DNA of 14,302 bases from an uncultured Lachnospiraceae bacterium. GTDB taxonomy: Bacteria > Bacillota > Clostridia > Lachnospirales > Lachnospiraceae. Positions 1-7,843 of this stretch are shown here, one piece after another. Location: NCBI GenBank assembly GCA_910585895.1, contig CAJUHY010000065.1, positions 1 to 14,302 on the forward strand. The letters are read 5' to 3'. The translations under genes and the position numbers were made by a program. Every line of letters starts with the position of its first letter. Position 1 is the stretch's first letter. The notes under the pieces were generated by a model. That model saw only the letters and a list, made by a program, of their open reading frames with translations, was not told the DNA's origin and ran no database searches.

Positions 1-84
1 GTATCTTTGTGTATGCTTCTGGGGACCCTGATTTTTGGGGAAAGAAAGGCAAAAACAGAATTAAAGAGAAGATTTCATGTATAG
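1..84 (+). CDS. Possible C-terminal end of an upstream gene (partial)
   Basis: Frame 1 is open from the window edge to a TAG at 82-84. It would encode about 27 residues: a short hydrophobic stretch (MLLGTLIFG) followed by a basic tail (ERKAKTELKRRFHV), which resembles the end of a polytopic membrane protein. Frame 3 is also open to a TAG at 93-95, so the reading frame is not certain. There is too little sequence to name a family. Confidence 0.3.
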   Translation, partial: VSLCMLLGTLIFGERKAKTELKRRFHV

Positions 85-116
85 GGAAGAAATAGGGGGT
101 ACGAAAGGAGAAAACC

Positions 117-1043
117 ATGCAGGAAGTCAGTATACAGGGTAGAGTCATTCGGGACATGATTGCACATGTAACCAACGATAATCTGATTGGCAGAAAAATT
201 AAGACAGGTGAACTGCGCAAGAAACTTGTGGAGCCTAAGTGGAGATGTCCGGAATGTTTCCGAATGGCGGAAATCATCATGCCCAGGTTTCAGATGGAAT
301 ATCTGTGCAGGAGAGAGGAACCCAGGACAGATTATGTCATCATGCAGCTTCATGGCGGCGGTTATATCGGCGCCATGCGCAATGCCTACCGTGCTTTTGC
401 AGGCCTGTACTGTGAGGTCAGCAAAGGCATGGATGTGCTGACGATTGATTACCGGGTGGCCCCCGAGGACCCCTATCCAGCAGCTTTGGAAGATGCAGTG
501 GCAGCTTATGAATGGCTGAAAGGCGCAGGATGGCGCAGCAGACAGATTATTGTGGCAGGTGATTCGGCGGGAGGCGGACTTGCCCTTGCACTGTGCATGT
601 ATCTGAAAGACCATAACTGCAGGCTGCCCGGAGGGTTGGTTTTGATGTCTCCCTGGACGGACCTCACTGCAAGCGGACCTTCTTATTTTGACAATTATGA
701 ACGAGACCCTTTATTTGGGAATACAACGGATAGCCTTATTTATAACCGTGATTATGTGGGGCTGCATGATGTGAAAGACCCCTATATTTCACCGCTGTTC
801 GGGGAATACTGGGGTTTTCCGCCTATGCTGATTCAGGCGGGAGGGATAGAGATGCTGCTGAGCGATTCCATCGGCGTTGCTTACAAGGCAAAACAGCAGG
901 GAGCGAAGGTGCGCCTGAGCATTTATGAGGGAATGTTCCATGTATTTCAGATGGGCATGATGATGATGCCGGAATCTAAGAGGGCATGGAGGGAAATTGG
1001 CAGATATTTTGAGGTACTGACTGTCAGGCGAGAAAGGCAATGA
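117..1043 (+). CDS. Alpha/beta hydrolase, HSL-type esterase/lipase
   Basis: A 308-residue soluble hydrolase of the hormone-sensitive-lipase (bacterial family IV) esterase group, which cleaves carboxyl esters of small acyl chains. The oxyanion-hole motif HGGG is at residues 79-82. The nucleophile elbow GDSAGG is at 148-153, with Ser150 as catalytic serine. His275 (FHVF) is the probable catalytic histidine, and the acid is Glu245 or Asp250 in the segment GGIEMLLSDS. The segment DYRVAPEDPYPAALED is typical of the family. No signal peptide is visible, so it is probably cytoplasmic. The ATG at 117 has a good Shine-Dalgarno (AAAGGAG, 104-110), and the length is normal for the family. A promoter directly after its stop suggests it is not part of the downstream unit. 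The physiological substrate cannot be read from the sequence. Confidence 0.9.
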   Translation: MQEVSIQGRVIRDMIAHVTNDNLIGRKIKTGELRKKLVEPKWRCPECFRMAEIIMPRFQMEYLCRREEPRTDYVIMQLHGGGYIGAMRNAYRAFAGLYCEVSKGMDVLTIDYRVAPEDPYPAALEDAVAAYEWLKGAGWRSRQIIVAGDSAGGGLALALCMYLKDHNCRLPGGLVLMSPWTDLTASGPSYFDNYERDPLFGNTTDSLIYNRDYVGLHDVKDPYISPLFGEYWGFPPMLIQAGGIEMLLSDSIGVAYKAKQQGAKVRLSIYEGMFHVFQMGMMMMPESKRAWREIGRYFEVLTVRRERQ

Positions 1044-1046
1044 GAC

Positions 1047-1076
1047 TTGACAATCAGGGAGTTGGAAAATTATAAT
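1047..1076 (+). promoter_or_regulatory. Sigma-A type promoter for the seven-gene unit
   Basis: A perfect -35 hexamer TTGACA (1047-1052) and a perfect -10 hexamer TATAAT (1071-1076) are separated by 18 bp. They begin 3 bp after the esterase stop codon and lie 40 bp before the ATG at 1116, so transcription should start near 1083. No CtsR-like direct repeat operator (GGTCAAA half-sites) was seen around it, which suggests housekeeping rather than CtsR heat-shock control. The open reading frame that includes this region could start formally at the TTG at 1047, but that codon is the -35 box itself. Confidence 0.85.
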
Positions 1077-1102
1077 AGTAATGGTAAGAAGCGGAAAAAG
1101 AG

Positions 1103-1110
1103 AAAGGTGA
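1103..1110 (+). promoter_or_regulatory. Ribosome binding site fixing the start at 1116
   Basis: AAAGGTGA lies 5 bp before the ATG at 1116. The upstream in-frame alternative (TTG at 1047) has no such site and falls inside the promoter. The ATG also places the signal peptide directly at the N-terminus. Confidence 0.8.
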
Positions 1111-1115
1111 TACAT

Positions 1116-2723
1116 ATGAGAAGAATAAAGCAGATTATGGGCATACTGTTATCATGGCTGTTATTGATAGGGATTTTCCAATTTATGCCGATAAATATAA
1201 ATAGCTGCAGGGTATTTGCCACTGTACAGTCCGGGGATAATAGTTTATCTTCCCTAAGTATTTCACCTGGGACTTTGTCGCCGGCATTTCAGTATAATAT
1301 TGTCGATTATACTGCAACCGTAGGGACAGATGTCACCAGCGTAGAGGTCAATGCTAAGACCTCTAATGAGACAGCAAGCATAGAATCTGTGTCCGGCAAT
1401 ACGGATTTGCAGGATGGTGAGAACCTTGTCAGTGTTGTGGTTAAGGCGCAGAATGGAACAACTGCCACATACAAGATTGTGGTGACACGGCAGGAGGGCG
1501 GAGAGACAGCTGCCCAGGATCCGGCCGCAGGTGAACCGCAGACCGGGGAGGCAGAAGGGCAGCAGCCGGAGGAGGGAAATCCACAGGGAATCACCATCAA
1601 TGGACATCCCTTTAATCTGGCGCCGACGATTCCAGCCGATGTCGTTCCGACGGATTTCACCAAGACGACAGTTACCTGCCAGGGACAGCAGGTGGAAGCG
1701 CTTTCTTTTGATAAGGCGGAATTGACGTTGGTATATCTGACAACGCCCAGTACAGAGGTGAAAAACACGCTTGCAGTATACGATGAGGCAGGTAATAGCT
1801 TTTGTCCTTTTCGCAAATTATCTTTCGATGAGGAAAATTATCTGATTATACTGAACCCTCCGGCGGAAAGCGGGCTTTCGCAGGAATATACGCAGACTGT
1901 GCAGACGCTGGGAGAAATTGCGGATGTGCCGGTGTTTGTTAAAGCACAGGAATCGCAAACGCTGGACAACACGCAAACAGGGGAAACTGCTGGGCAGGAA
2001 TTTTCTCTCGTTTATGGCGTCAGCAGTTATGGAAATAAAGGGTGGTATCAATATGATGCCCTGGAATCGACTTTCCAGCGGTATACGCCGATACAGGCAG
2101 CGTCAGAACCGTCTGTGTTGGATTCACAGCCAACAGAAAGTAATGGTGAGCCCAGTGCGGAGATGCAGAGCCTGCAGAAAGCATATACGGACATGGAAGC
2201 ACAATATAATGCTCAAAAGGATACTTCCAGAAAGACAACAGCAGTACTGATATTTATCATTGCCGTATTAGTTGTGGTGATAGTGAATCTGTTGCTGCGC
2301 GGCAGGAAAATAGATGAGGATGAACTGGAAGATGAGATGGATTACGATGAACTGACAGAGAAAGTCAGAGAGACGGTTAAAAGCGTCAGGAAATCCCGCC
2401 GCGGAGAAAACAGGAATGGCAGACAGGCGGGCGACGGGGAGGATGATTTGTGGGAGGGCGACACCGTCCCGAGAGCCATCCTCAAGCAGCAGACGAAAGT
2501 GATACCGGCGCTTGGCATGGAGGAACAGCAATCCTTCCAGACCGTGCATGAGGCGAAAGCAGATAGAAAGCAAGAGAAAAAAGACCGCAGACAGGAACAG
2601 CGGATGGAGGGGAAAGCAGAGCTGAAGGCAGAAAGAAGAGAGGAGCCCAAAGCAGAGAGAAGGCCGGAGCCAGTTATAGAGCCGGATGAAGATTTTGAGG
2701 TAATAGATCTGGAGGATTTATAG
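1116..2723 (+). CDS. Membrane-anchored cadherin-like beta-sandwich protein with charged cytoplasmic tail
   Basis: A 535-residue protein counted from the ATG at 1116. An N-terminal basic then hydrophobic segment (MRRIKQIMGILLSWLLL, residues 1-17 and on to about 36) is a Sec signal peptide with a probable VFA cleavage site and no lipobox. Residues about 43-126 form a cadherin-like beta-sandwich domain (Pfam Cadherin-like type: LSISPGTLSP, YTATVG, YKIVVTR). A Glu/Gly/Pro linker follows, then an uncharacterised extracellular region at about 160-285. A single membrane helix is at about 375-394 (AVLIFIIAVLVVVIVNLLL). The last 140 residues are very rich in Lys, Arg and Glu, end in an acidic segment (DEDFEVIDLEDL), and should be cytoplasmic. 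The topology is therefore outside-in, as expected for a sensor or anchor. The gene is followed after 1 bp by clpC, so the two are probably translationally coupled. The function is not known; a link to ClpC is inference from position. Confidence 0.8.
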   Translation: MRRIKQIMGILLSWLLLIGIFQFMPININSCRVFATVQSGDNSLSSLSISPGTLSPAFQYNIVDYTATVGTDVTSVEVNAKTSNETASIESVSGNTDLQDGENLVSVVVKAQNGTTATYKIVVTRQEGGETAAQDPAAGEPQTGEAEGQQPEEGNPQGITINGHPFNLAPTIPADVVPTDFTKTTVTCQGQQVEALSFDKAELTLVYLTTPSTEVKNTLAVYDEAGNSFCPFRKLSFDEENYLIILNPPAESGLSQEYTQTVQTLGEIADVPVFVKAQESQTLDNTQTGETAGQEFSLVYGVSSYGNKGWYQYDALESTFQRYTPIQAASEPSVLDSQPTESNGEPSAEMQSLQKAYTDMEAQYNAQKDTSRKTTAVLIFIIAVLVVVIVNLLLRGRKIDEDELEDEMDYDELTEKVRETVKSVRKSRRGENRNGRQAGDGEDDLWEGDTVPRAILKQQTKVIPALGMEEQQSFQTVHEAKADRKQEKKDRRQEQRMEGKAELKAERREEPKAERRPEPVIEPDEDFEVIDLEDL

Positions 2724-2724
2724 A

Positions 2725-5172
2725 GTGCATAGACAATATACGAGACAGGCAAAGAAAGCATTGGAGCTGTCAGGAAAATTATCCAAGAAGCTTCAACACA
2801 ATTATATAGGAACAGAGCATATCCTGGCAGGACTGATTCAGGAAAAAAACGGCGTGGCAGCGCAGGTGCTGTTAGAAAATCAGGTTGAGGAAGAGAAACT
2901 GCTGGAACTGATTGAGGAACTGATTGCGCCAGGCGGGACGACATCATTGATGGATATGGATGGCTATTCGCCAAGAAGCCAGCGTGTACTGGATACTGCC
3001 GAGAAAGAGGCAGCGCGTTTTGGCAGTGAAAAAGTTGGTACGGAACATTTATTGCTGGCTCTATTAAAAGAAAACGAATCGGCATCTGTGCGGCTTTTGA
3101 ATACTATGGGTATCAATTTGCAGAAACTCTATATTGAACTTCTGGTGGCAATGGGTCAGGAAGGAAGTTTTTCTAAAGAGGAACTGAAATCAGCGAAGGT
3201 CAGGAAGAAGAATCTTAATGCGACGCCCGTATTGGACCAGTATTCCAGGGATTTGACACGTCTGGCTTTGGAAGGAAAGCTGGACCCGGTCATTGGCAGG
3301 AAAGAAGAGATACGCCGTGTGATTCAGATTTTAAGCCGCAGGGGTAAGAATAATCCCTGCCTGATTGGAGAGCCGGGAGTTGGGAAAACCGCCATTGCAG
3401 AGGGGCTGGCACAACAGATTTCATTGGGGCTTGTGCCGGATTCTGTGGCGGACAAACGTGTAATTACGCTGGATTTATCCAGTATGATTGCCGGTTCCAA
3501 ATATCGGGGGGAATTTGAGGAGCGTATCAAAAAAGTCATCCGCGAGGTAACAGGAGCGGGAAATATCCTGTTGTTTATGGATGAACTTCATACCATCATC
3601 GGGGCAGGAGGAGCAGAGGGCGCCATGGATGCTTCCAATATCTTAAAGCCTTATTTGGCCAGAGGGGAATTGCAGATGATTGGCGCGACCACGGTAGAAG
3701 AGTACCGGAAATATATAGAGAGGGATGCGGCCTTAGAGCGGCGGTTTCAGCCAGTGATGGTGGAAGAGCCATCCGTGGAGGATACCATTGAGATATTAAA
3801 AGGGCTGCGCAGATTTTATGAGAAGCATCATCAGGTTGTGATTACCGATGAGAGTTTAGAGGCGGCAGCAAAGCTTTCGCAGCGTTATATTTCAGACCGT
3901 TTTCTGCCGGATAAGGCGATTGACCTGATGGATGAGGCGGCAGCCCGTGTGCGTCTGCAAGGCGTGAAATCGTCTACGCAGCTGCAGGATATGGCGGCAG
4001 AGATTAACCGTGTCGGGGAAGAGTTGGAAGAAGCCATCCGGGAGATGGACCTTGAACTTGCTTCTAAGCTGCGTGAGGAAAAAGAGGAATTGCAGCAGGA
4101 GTCTGTTAAGCTGCAGAGGAAAGTCAGGAAGGCTTTAAAACAGAAGAAAGCGGAAGTGGGCGAGAATGAGATTGCGGAAGTGATTGCCCAATGGACCAAA
4201 ATTCCAGTTAAGAAGCTTGCCGAGGAAGAAACCGTAAAACTCCGTAAATTAGAGAGTGTATTGCATAAACGTGTGATTGGTCAGGAGGAAGCAGTCAGCG
4301 CCGTGGCCAAAGCGGTGCGCCGCGGAAGGGTAGGGCTGAAAGACCCCAACCGTCCCATCGGTTCCTTTTTGTTCCTGGGACCCACCGGTGTCGGCAAAAC
4401 AGAGATTTCCAAGGCGTTAGCGGAAGCAGTGTTCGGCAGTGAAGAGTCTATGATTCGTGTAGATATGTCAGAGTATATGGAAAAGCACAGCGTTTCCAAG
4501 ATGATTGGCTCTCCGCCAGGTTATGTCGGCTACGACGAGGGCGGACAATTGAGCGAGAAAGTAAGGCGCAATCCTTATTCTGTAATCTTATTTGACGAAA
4601 TAGAGAAGGCCCATCCGGATGTGTTTAATATTTTGCTGCAGGTATTGGATGATGGGCATATTACCGATGCCCAGGGCAGGAGAGTAGACTTCAAAAATAC
4701 AATTATTATTATGACGTCTAACGCAGGTGCACAGTCGATTATCGAGCCGAAAGCACTGGGATTTGCCTCGGTGGAGGATGTAAAACAGGATTATGAACGG
4801 ATGAAGGGCGGTGTTATGGAAGAGGTGCGCAGGATTTTCAAACCTGAGTTCCTCAACCGGATTGATGAGACCATTGTCTTCCACGCGCTGACAAAAGAGG
4901 ACATGAAGAAAATTGTGACGCTGCTGACAAAGAGCCTGGTTGCCCGCTGTAAAGAACAGATGGGGATTACGCTGCACATTAACGGAAGCGTTAAGGGGCA
5001 TATCGTAGAAACAGCTTATGAACCAAAATACGGAGCGCGCCCACTGCGCAGGAAGATTCAAAATGAGCTGGAAGACGGGCTTGCGGAGGAAGTGCTTGCC
5101 GGTAAGGTCAAGCGTGGGGATGAAGTGGAAGTGACAATGAGCAACAAACAATTGATATTTAAGGTAGTGTAG
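2725..5172 (+). CDS. clpC: ATP-dependent Clp protease ATP-binding subunit ClpC
   Basis: An 815-residue Hsp100/AAA+ unfoldase that feeds substrates to ClpP in the cytoplasm; B. subtilis ClpC is about 810 residues. The N-terminal double Clp-N domain is at about 1-145. The first AAA+ module has Walker A GEPGVGKT (215-222) and Walker B LLFMDE (282-287). A short middle domain at about 400-475 includes a UVR-like segment (LELASKLREEKEEL), which separates ClpC from ClpB. The second module has Walker A GPTGVGKT (552-559) and Walker B VILFDE (620-625). LGF at 678-680 matches the ClpP-docking loop. The start is a GTG at 2725 with GGAGG at 2711-2715, and the N-terminus (MHRQYTRQAKKAL) aligns with the family start. 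In many Firmicutes it sits behind ctsR, mcsA and mcsB; none is in this window, and the cadherin-like gene takes that place. Confidence 0.97.
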   Translation: MHRQYTRQAKKALELSGKLSKKLQHNYIGTEHILAGLIQEKNGVAAQVLLENQVEEEKLLELIEELIAPGGTTSLMDMDGYSPRSQRVLDTAEKEAARFGSEKVGTEHLLLALLKENESASVRLLNTMGINLQKLYIELLVAMGQEGSFSKEELKSAKVRKKNLNATPVLDQYSRDLTRLALEGKLDPVIGRKEEIRRVIQILSRRGKNNPCLIGEPGVGKTAIAEGLAQQISLGLVPDSVADKRVITLDLSSMIAGSKYRGEFEERIKKVIREVTGAGNILLFMDELHTIIGAGGAEGAMDASNILKPYLARGELQMIGATTVEEYRKYIERDAALERRFQPVMVEEPSVEDTIEILKGLRRFYEKHHQVVITDESLEAAAKLSQRYISDRFLPDKAIDLMDEAAARVRLQGVKSSTQLQDMAAEINRVGEELEEAIREMDLELASKLREEKEELQQESVKLQRKVRKALKQKKAEVGENEIAEVIAQWTKIPVKKLAEEETVKLRKLESVLHKRVIGQEEAVSAVAKAVRRGRVGLKDPNRPIGSFLFLGPTGVGKTEISKALAEAVFGSEESMIRVDMSEYMEKHSVSKMIGSPPGYVGYDEGGQLSEKVRRNPYSVILFDEIEKAHPDVFNILLQVLDDGHITDAQGRRVDFKNTIIIMTSNAGAQSIIEPKALGFASVEDVKQDYERMKGGVMEEVRRIFKPEFLNRIDETIVFHALTKEDMKKIVTLLTKSLVARCKEQMGITLHINGSVKGHIVETAYEPKYGARPLRRKIQNELEDGLAEEVLAGKVKRGDEVEVTMSNKQLIFKVV

Positions 5173-5208
5173 GCTCTGGTAATATCTGTTGTACTTGCAA
5201 TACAGAGT

Positions 5209-5214
5209 GGAGAG
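5209..5214 (+). promoter_or_regulatory. Ribosome binding site fixing the cyclase start at 5222
   Basis: GGAGAG lies 7 bp before the ATG at 5222. An upstream in-frame TTG at 5189 would add 11 polar and charged residues ahead of the N-terminal membrane helix and has no good Shine-Dalgarno, so the ATG is preferred. Confidence 0.7.
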
Positions 5215-5221
5215 AGTCAGG

Positions 5222-7024
5222 ATGAAAAATTTAGGCAGGGCTAGGACCGCAGTAGTGACAATAGCGATTATTTTGATGTCTGTAGTGTTCCACTATTTTG
5301 GCGCAGCCGGGCTGTGGGATATTGGTATCTCAGACAGGCTGAATCAGCGGGCCTCGGTGACAAATAAGAAAATATATATTATTGGTATTGATGACAAGAC
5401 CTTAGAGCAGTACGGTCCGGTCAACACCTGGAGCAGAGATATTCCGGCGCAATTGGTGGAAATTCTCAATGCGGACCCGGCAAAGAAGCCGGCCGTTATC
5501 GGATTCGATGTGATTTACAGTGAACAGGCAGATGAGAAAGCGGATAAGCATTTTGCGGATGCTTGTAAAACGGCAGGCAATGTAATTGTGGCGCAGAGTT
5601 TTTCTTTTAAGGAAATGCCGGAAACAGATGCAAAAGGAAAGGTCACGTATAATCCATATCATGTAGATTATGTGATTGAACCGTATGAGATTCTTCGCGA
5701 CAGTGCAATTACCGGGTATGCCAACACGACTGTAGATGCAGATGGCTATGTGCGTCAGGCAATGGCGTATATTGATTATAAGGGAGAGCGGGCATACAGC
5801 CTCTCCTCCCAGGTTTATGAGATGTTTCAGGAAAGCCAGGGAAAGCAGGCCGTATTCCCTACTACTTATGGCAAAAGCAACCGTTTTTATTTTACATATT
5901 CCGGGAAACCGAACGGCTATAATATGGTATCCATGGCAGATGTACTTTCTGGCAGCGTTGATGCGGGTATTTTTCAGGGTGCGGCTGTGCTGGTAGGCGC
6001 TTATGCCGTGGGAATGCAGGACTCTTACACTCCGGCAATCTCACATAACAGCCAGATGTATGGAGTGGAAATCCATGCCAACATTATCGAGGCGCTTCTG
6101 GAGGGAAAGACACAGACGCCTTTTTCACCGGTTATCTATGCAGTTGTTGCAGGTCTTTTGTGCGGACTCTTCTTTCTGGCAGCGCGTAAAGCAAAGATAC
6201 TGCTGACTGGCATCTTGTTTGTTCTGGCAGTTGTGCTGGATGTTGTGTTTGCCAGAATCATGTACCAGCAGGGCAGTATTGTTCCTGTTATCCTGCTTCC
6301 GATTGTGCTGGCTTTGATTTTCTTAGCGCAGGTAATTCAGGGTTATCTTATGGAAGTTATGCGCAGGCGACGTGTCGTTAATGTATTTAAACAATATGTG
6401 GCGCCGCAGGTTGTAGAAAAAATCAGCAAAGACAGAGATTTTGAATTGGTGCTCGGCGGGGAGAACCGCCATGTTGCCGTATTGTTTGTGGATATACGTG
6501 GTTTTACTACCATGTCAGAGAGTATGCAGCCGGAGGAAGTCGTGGAAATATTAAATGAATATTTAAGTTTAACCACGAAATCCATCTTTGATAATGGCGG
6601 GACGCTTGACAAATTTGTTGGAGATGCCACAATGGCGGTGTTTAACGCACCTTTTGAGCTGGATGATTATATTTTCCGCGCTGTCTGTACGGCATGGGAT
6701 ATGCGGGCAGGTGCAGACGGACTTGCCGATAAATTTGAAAAACGCTTTGGCAGGAGCGTTGCTTTTGGCATTGGCGTCAATTGCGGAAACGCAGTCGTGG
6801 GCAATATTGGCTGTGAGTTCCGTATGGATTACACAGCAATCGGAGATACCGTTAATACGGCGGCGCGTTTAGAGAGCAATGCCAAGAGGGGACAGATATT
6901 GATTAGCGAAGAAGTGTATGAAGCGGTGAAAGACCGGGTAAGCGTAACGCCGATTGGCGAGATTCCTTTGAAGGGTAAAAGCAAAGGAGTATTTGTATAT
7001 CAGTTAGACGAGGTGAAAAAGTAA
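5222..7024 (+). CDS. CHASE2-domain adenylate cyclase (class III, IIIb-like)
   Basis: A 600-residue membrane sensor enzyme predicted to make cAMP from ATP. A first membrane helix is at about 6-29. It is followed by an extracytoplasmic CHASE2 domain at about 30-295 (IYIIGIDDKTLEQYG, AVIGFDVIYSE, and a conserved end near GVEIHANIIEALL). Three closely spaced helices follow at about 300-320, 325-346 and 350-378, the usual CHASE2 arrangement. The cytoplasmic class III cyclase domain covers about 415-595. Metal-binding Asp424 (DIRGF) and Asp468 (VGD) are present. So are purine-selecting Lys464 and Thr538, and transition-state Asn545 and Arg549 (NTAAR). The Lys/Thr pair is typical of class IIIb adenylate cyclases, some of which respond to bicarbonate, and argues against guanylate cyclase. 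It lies 49 bp after clpC and directly abuts the next gene. The CHASE2 ligand is unknown. Confidence 0.92.
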   Translation: MKNLGRARTAVVTIAIILMSVVFHYFGAAGLWDIGISDRLNQRASVTNKKIYIIGIDDKTLEQYGPVNTWSRDIPAQLVEILNADPAKKPAVIGFDVIYSEQADEKADKHFADACKTAGNVIVAQSFSFKEMPETDAKGKVTYNPYHVDYVIEPYEILRDSAITGYANTTVDADGYVRQAMAYIDYKGERAYSLSSQVYEMFQESQGKQAVFPTTYGKSNRFYFTYSGKPNGYNMVSMADVLSGSVDAGIFQGAAVLVGAYAVGMQDSYTPAISHNSQMYGVEIHANIIEALLEGKTQTPFSPVIYAVVAGLLCGLFFLAARKAKILLTGILFVLAVVLDVVFARIMYQQGSIVPVILLPIVLALIFLAQVIQGYLMEVMRRRRVVNVFKQYVAPQVVEKISKDRDFELVLGGENRHVAVLFVDIRGFTTMSESMQPEEVVEILNEYLSLTTKSIFDNGGTLDKFVGDATMAVFNAPFELDDYIFRAVCTAWDMRAGADGLADKFEKRFGRSVAFGIGVNCGNAVVGNIGCEFRMDYTAIGDTVNTAARLESNAKRGQILISEEVYEAVKDRVSVTPIGEIPLKGKSKGVFVYQLDEVKK

Positions 7025-7816
7025 ATGAGCAGAGGATATATTATTCCGGACAGAACAGAGATAGAAAGGTCTGTTCGTCTTGCCGGAGAATATGGATGTG
7101 CGTTTGAATATAATGATTTTTATTTGCCCGAGGTTTTAGATGACCCAGGAAAACAGCAGGAGATTATTGATTTTTATGCCAGATACCGCAGTGATTTTTC
7201 CGAGGATACCATGCATGGAGCATTTTTTGATGTGACTATTCACAGCAGCGATCCATTGATTCGGGACGCCTCTGTCCTGAGGGTACGCCAATCCATGGAG
7301 ATTGCCAAAAGGATGGGCTTGAAGGGCGTGGTATTTCACACCGGACGTCTTGCGGGATTTCGCACAGAGGGCTACTTAAAACTTTGGCATCAAACGAATC
7401 TGCAGTTTTTTACGAAACTTGCGGAGGCTTATCCCGGACAGCAGATTTATATGGAAAATATGTTTGATGAGGCCCCGGATGTGTTGGCGAAATTGGCGGA
7501 GGCAATGAGAGACATCAGCAATTTTGGCGTTTGTCTCGACTATGCCCATGCAGCGCTTACCGATAGTTCAAGGCAGGAATGGGTAAAGACGCTTGCGCCA
7601 TATATCCGGCACATGCATCTCAATGATAATAATCTGCAGAATGACCTGCATCAGCCTATAGGAGAAGGAGATATCGACTGGCAGGAATATGACAGGTTGA
7701 TGAAAGAGTACCAGATAAATGCAAGTGTGTTGGTGGAAGTAAGCAGCTGCGCTGGCCAGCAGAAGTCGCTGGAATATTTGAGTCAGCATGAGGTGTATCC
7801 GTTTCACAGGGGATAG
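7025..7816 (+). CDS. Sugar phosphate isomerase/epimerase-like TIM-barrel protein
   Basis: A 263-residue protein of the xylose isomerase-like TIM-barrel (AP endonuclease family 2) superfamily, which isomerises or epimerises sugars or related polyols, or acts on inositol-type intermediates, usually with one divalent metal. Motifs in order are VVFHTGRLAG, YMENMFDE, CLDYAHA, HMHLNDNN, GEGDIDW and LVEVSS. The expected metal ligands appear as Glu144, Asp172, His198 and Glu238. No signal peptide is present, so it should be cytosolic. The ATG follows the cyclase stop codon with no gap, and its weak Shine-Dalgarno (GAGGTG, 7010-7015) lies inside the cyclase gene, which implies translational coupling. 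Substrate cannot be inferred. An endonuclease IV role is less likely, because the protein lacks the three-metal motif set of that enzyme. Confidence 0.8.
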   Translation: MSRGYIIPDRTEIERSVRLAGEYGCAFEYNDFYLPEVLDDPGKQQEIIDFYARYRSDFSEDTMHGAFFDVTIHSSDPLIRDASVLRVRQSMEIAKRMGLKGVVFHTGRLAGFRTEGYLKLWHQTNLQFFTKLAEAYPGQQIYMENMFDEAPDVLAKLAEAMRDISNFGVCLDYAHAALTDSSRQEWVKTLAPYIRHMHLNDNNLQNDLHQPIGEGDIDWQEYDRLMKEYQINASVLVEVSSCAGQQKSLEYLSQHEVYPFHRG

Positions 7817-7843
7817 GTTTAGGGAGAGATAAGGAGAGATTAG

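Noticed and set aside
2342..3085. 247-residue reverse-strand open frame across the end of the cadherin-like gene and the start of clpC
   Set aside because: It overlaps two well-supported genes, has Ser/Leu-rich composition typical of an antisense shadow, and shows no recognised domain.
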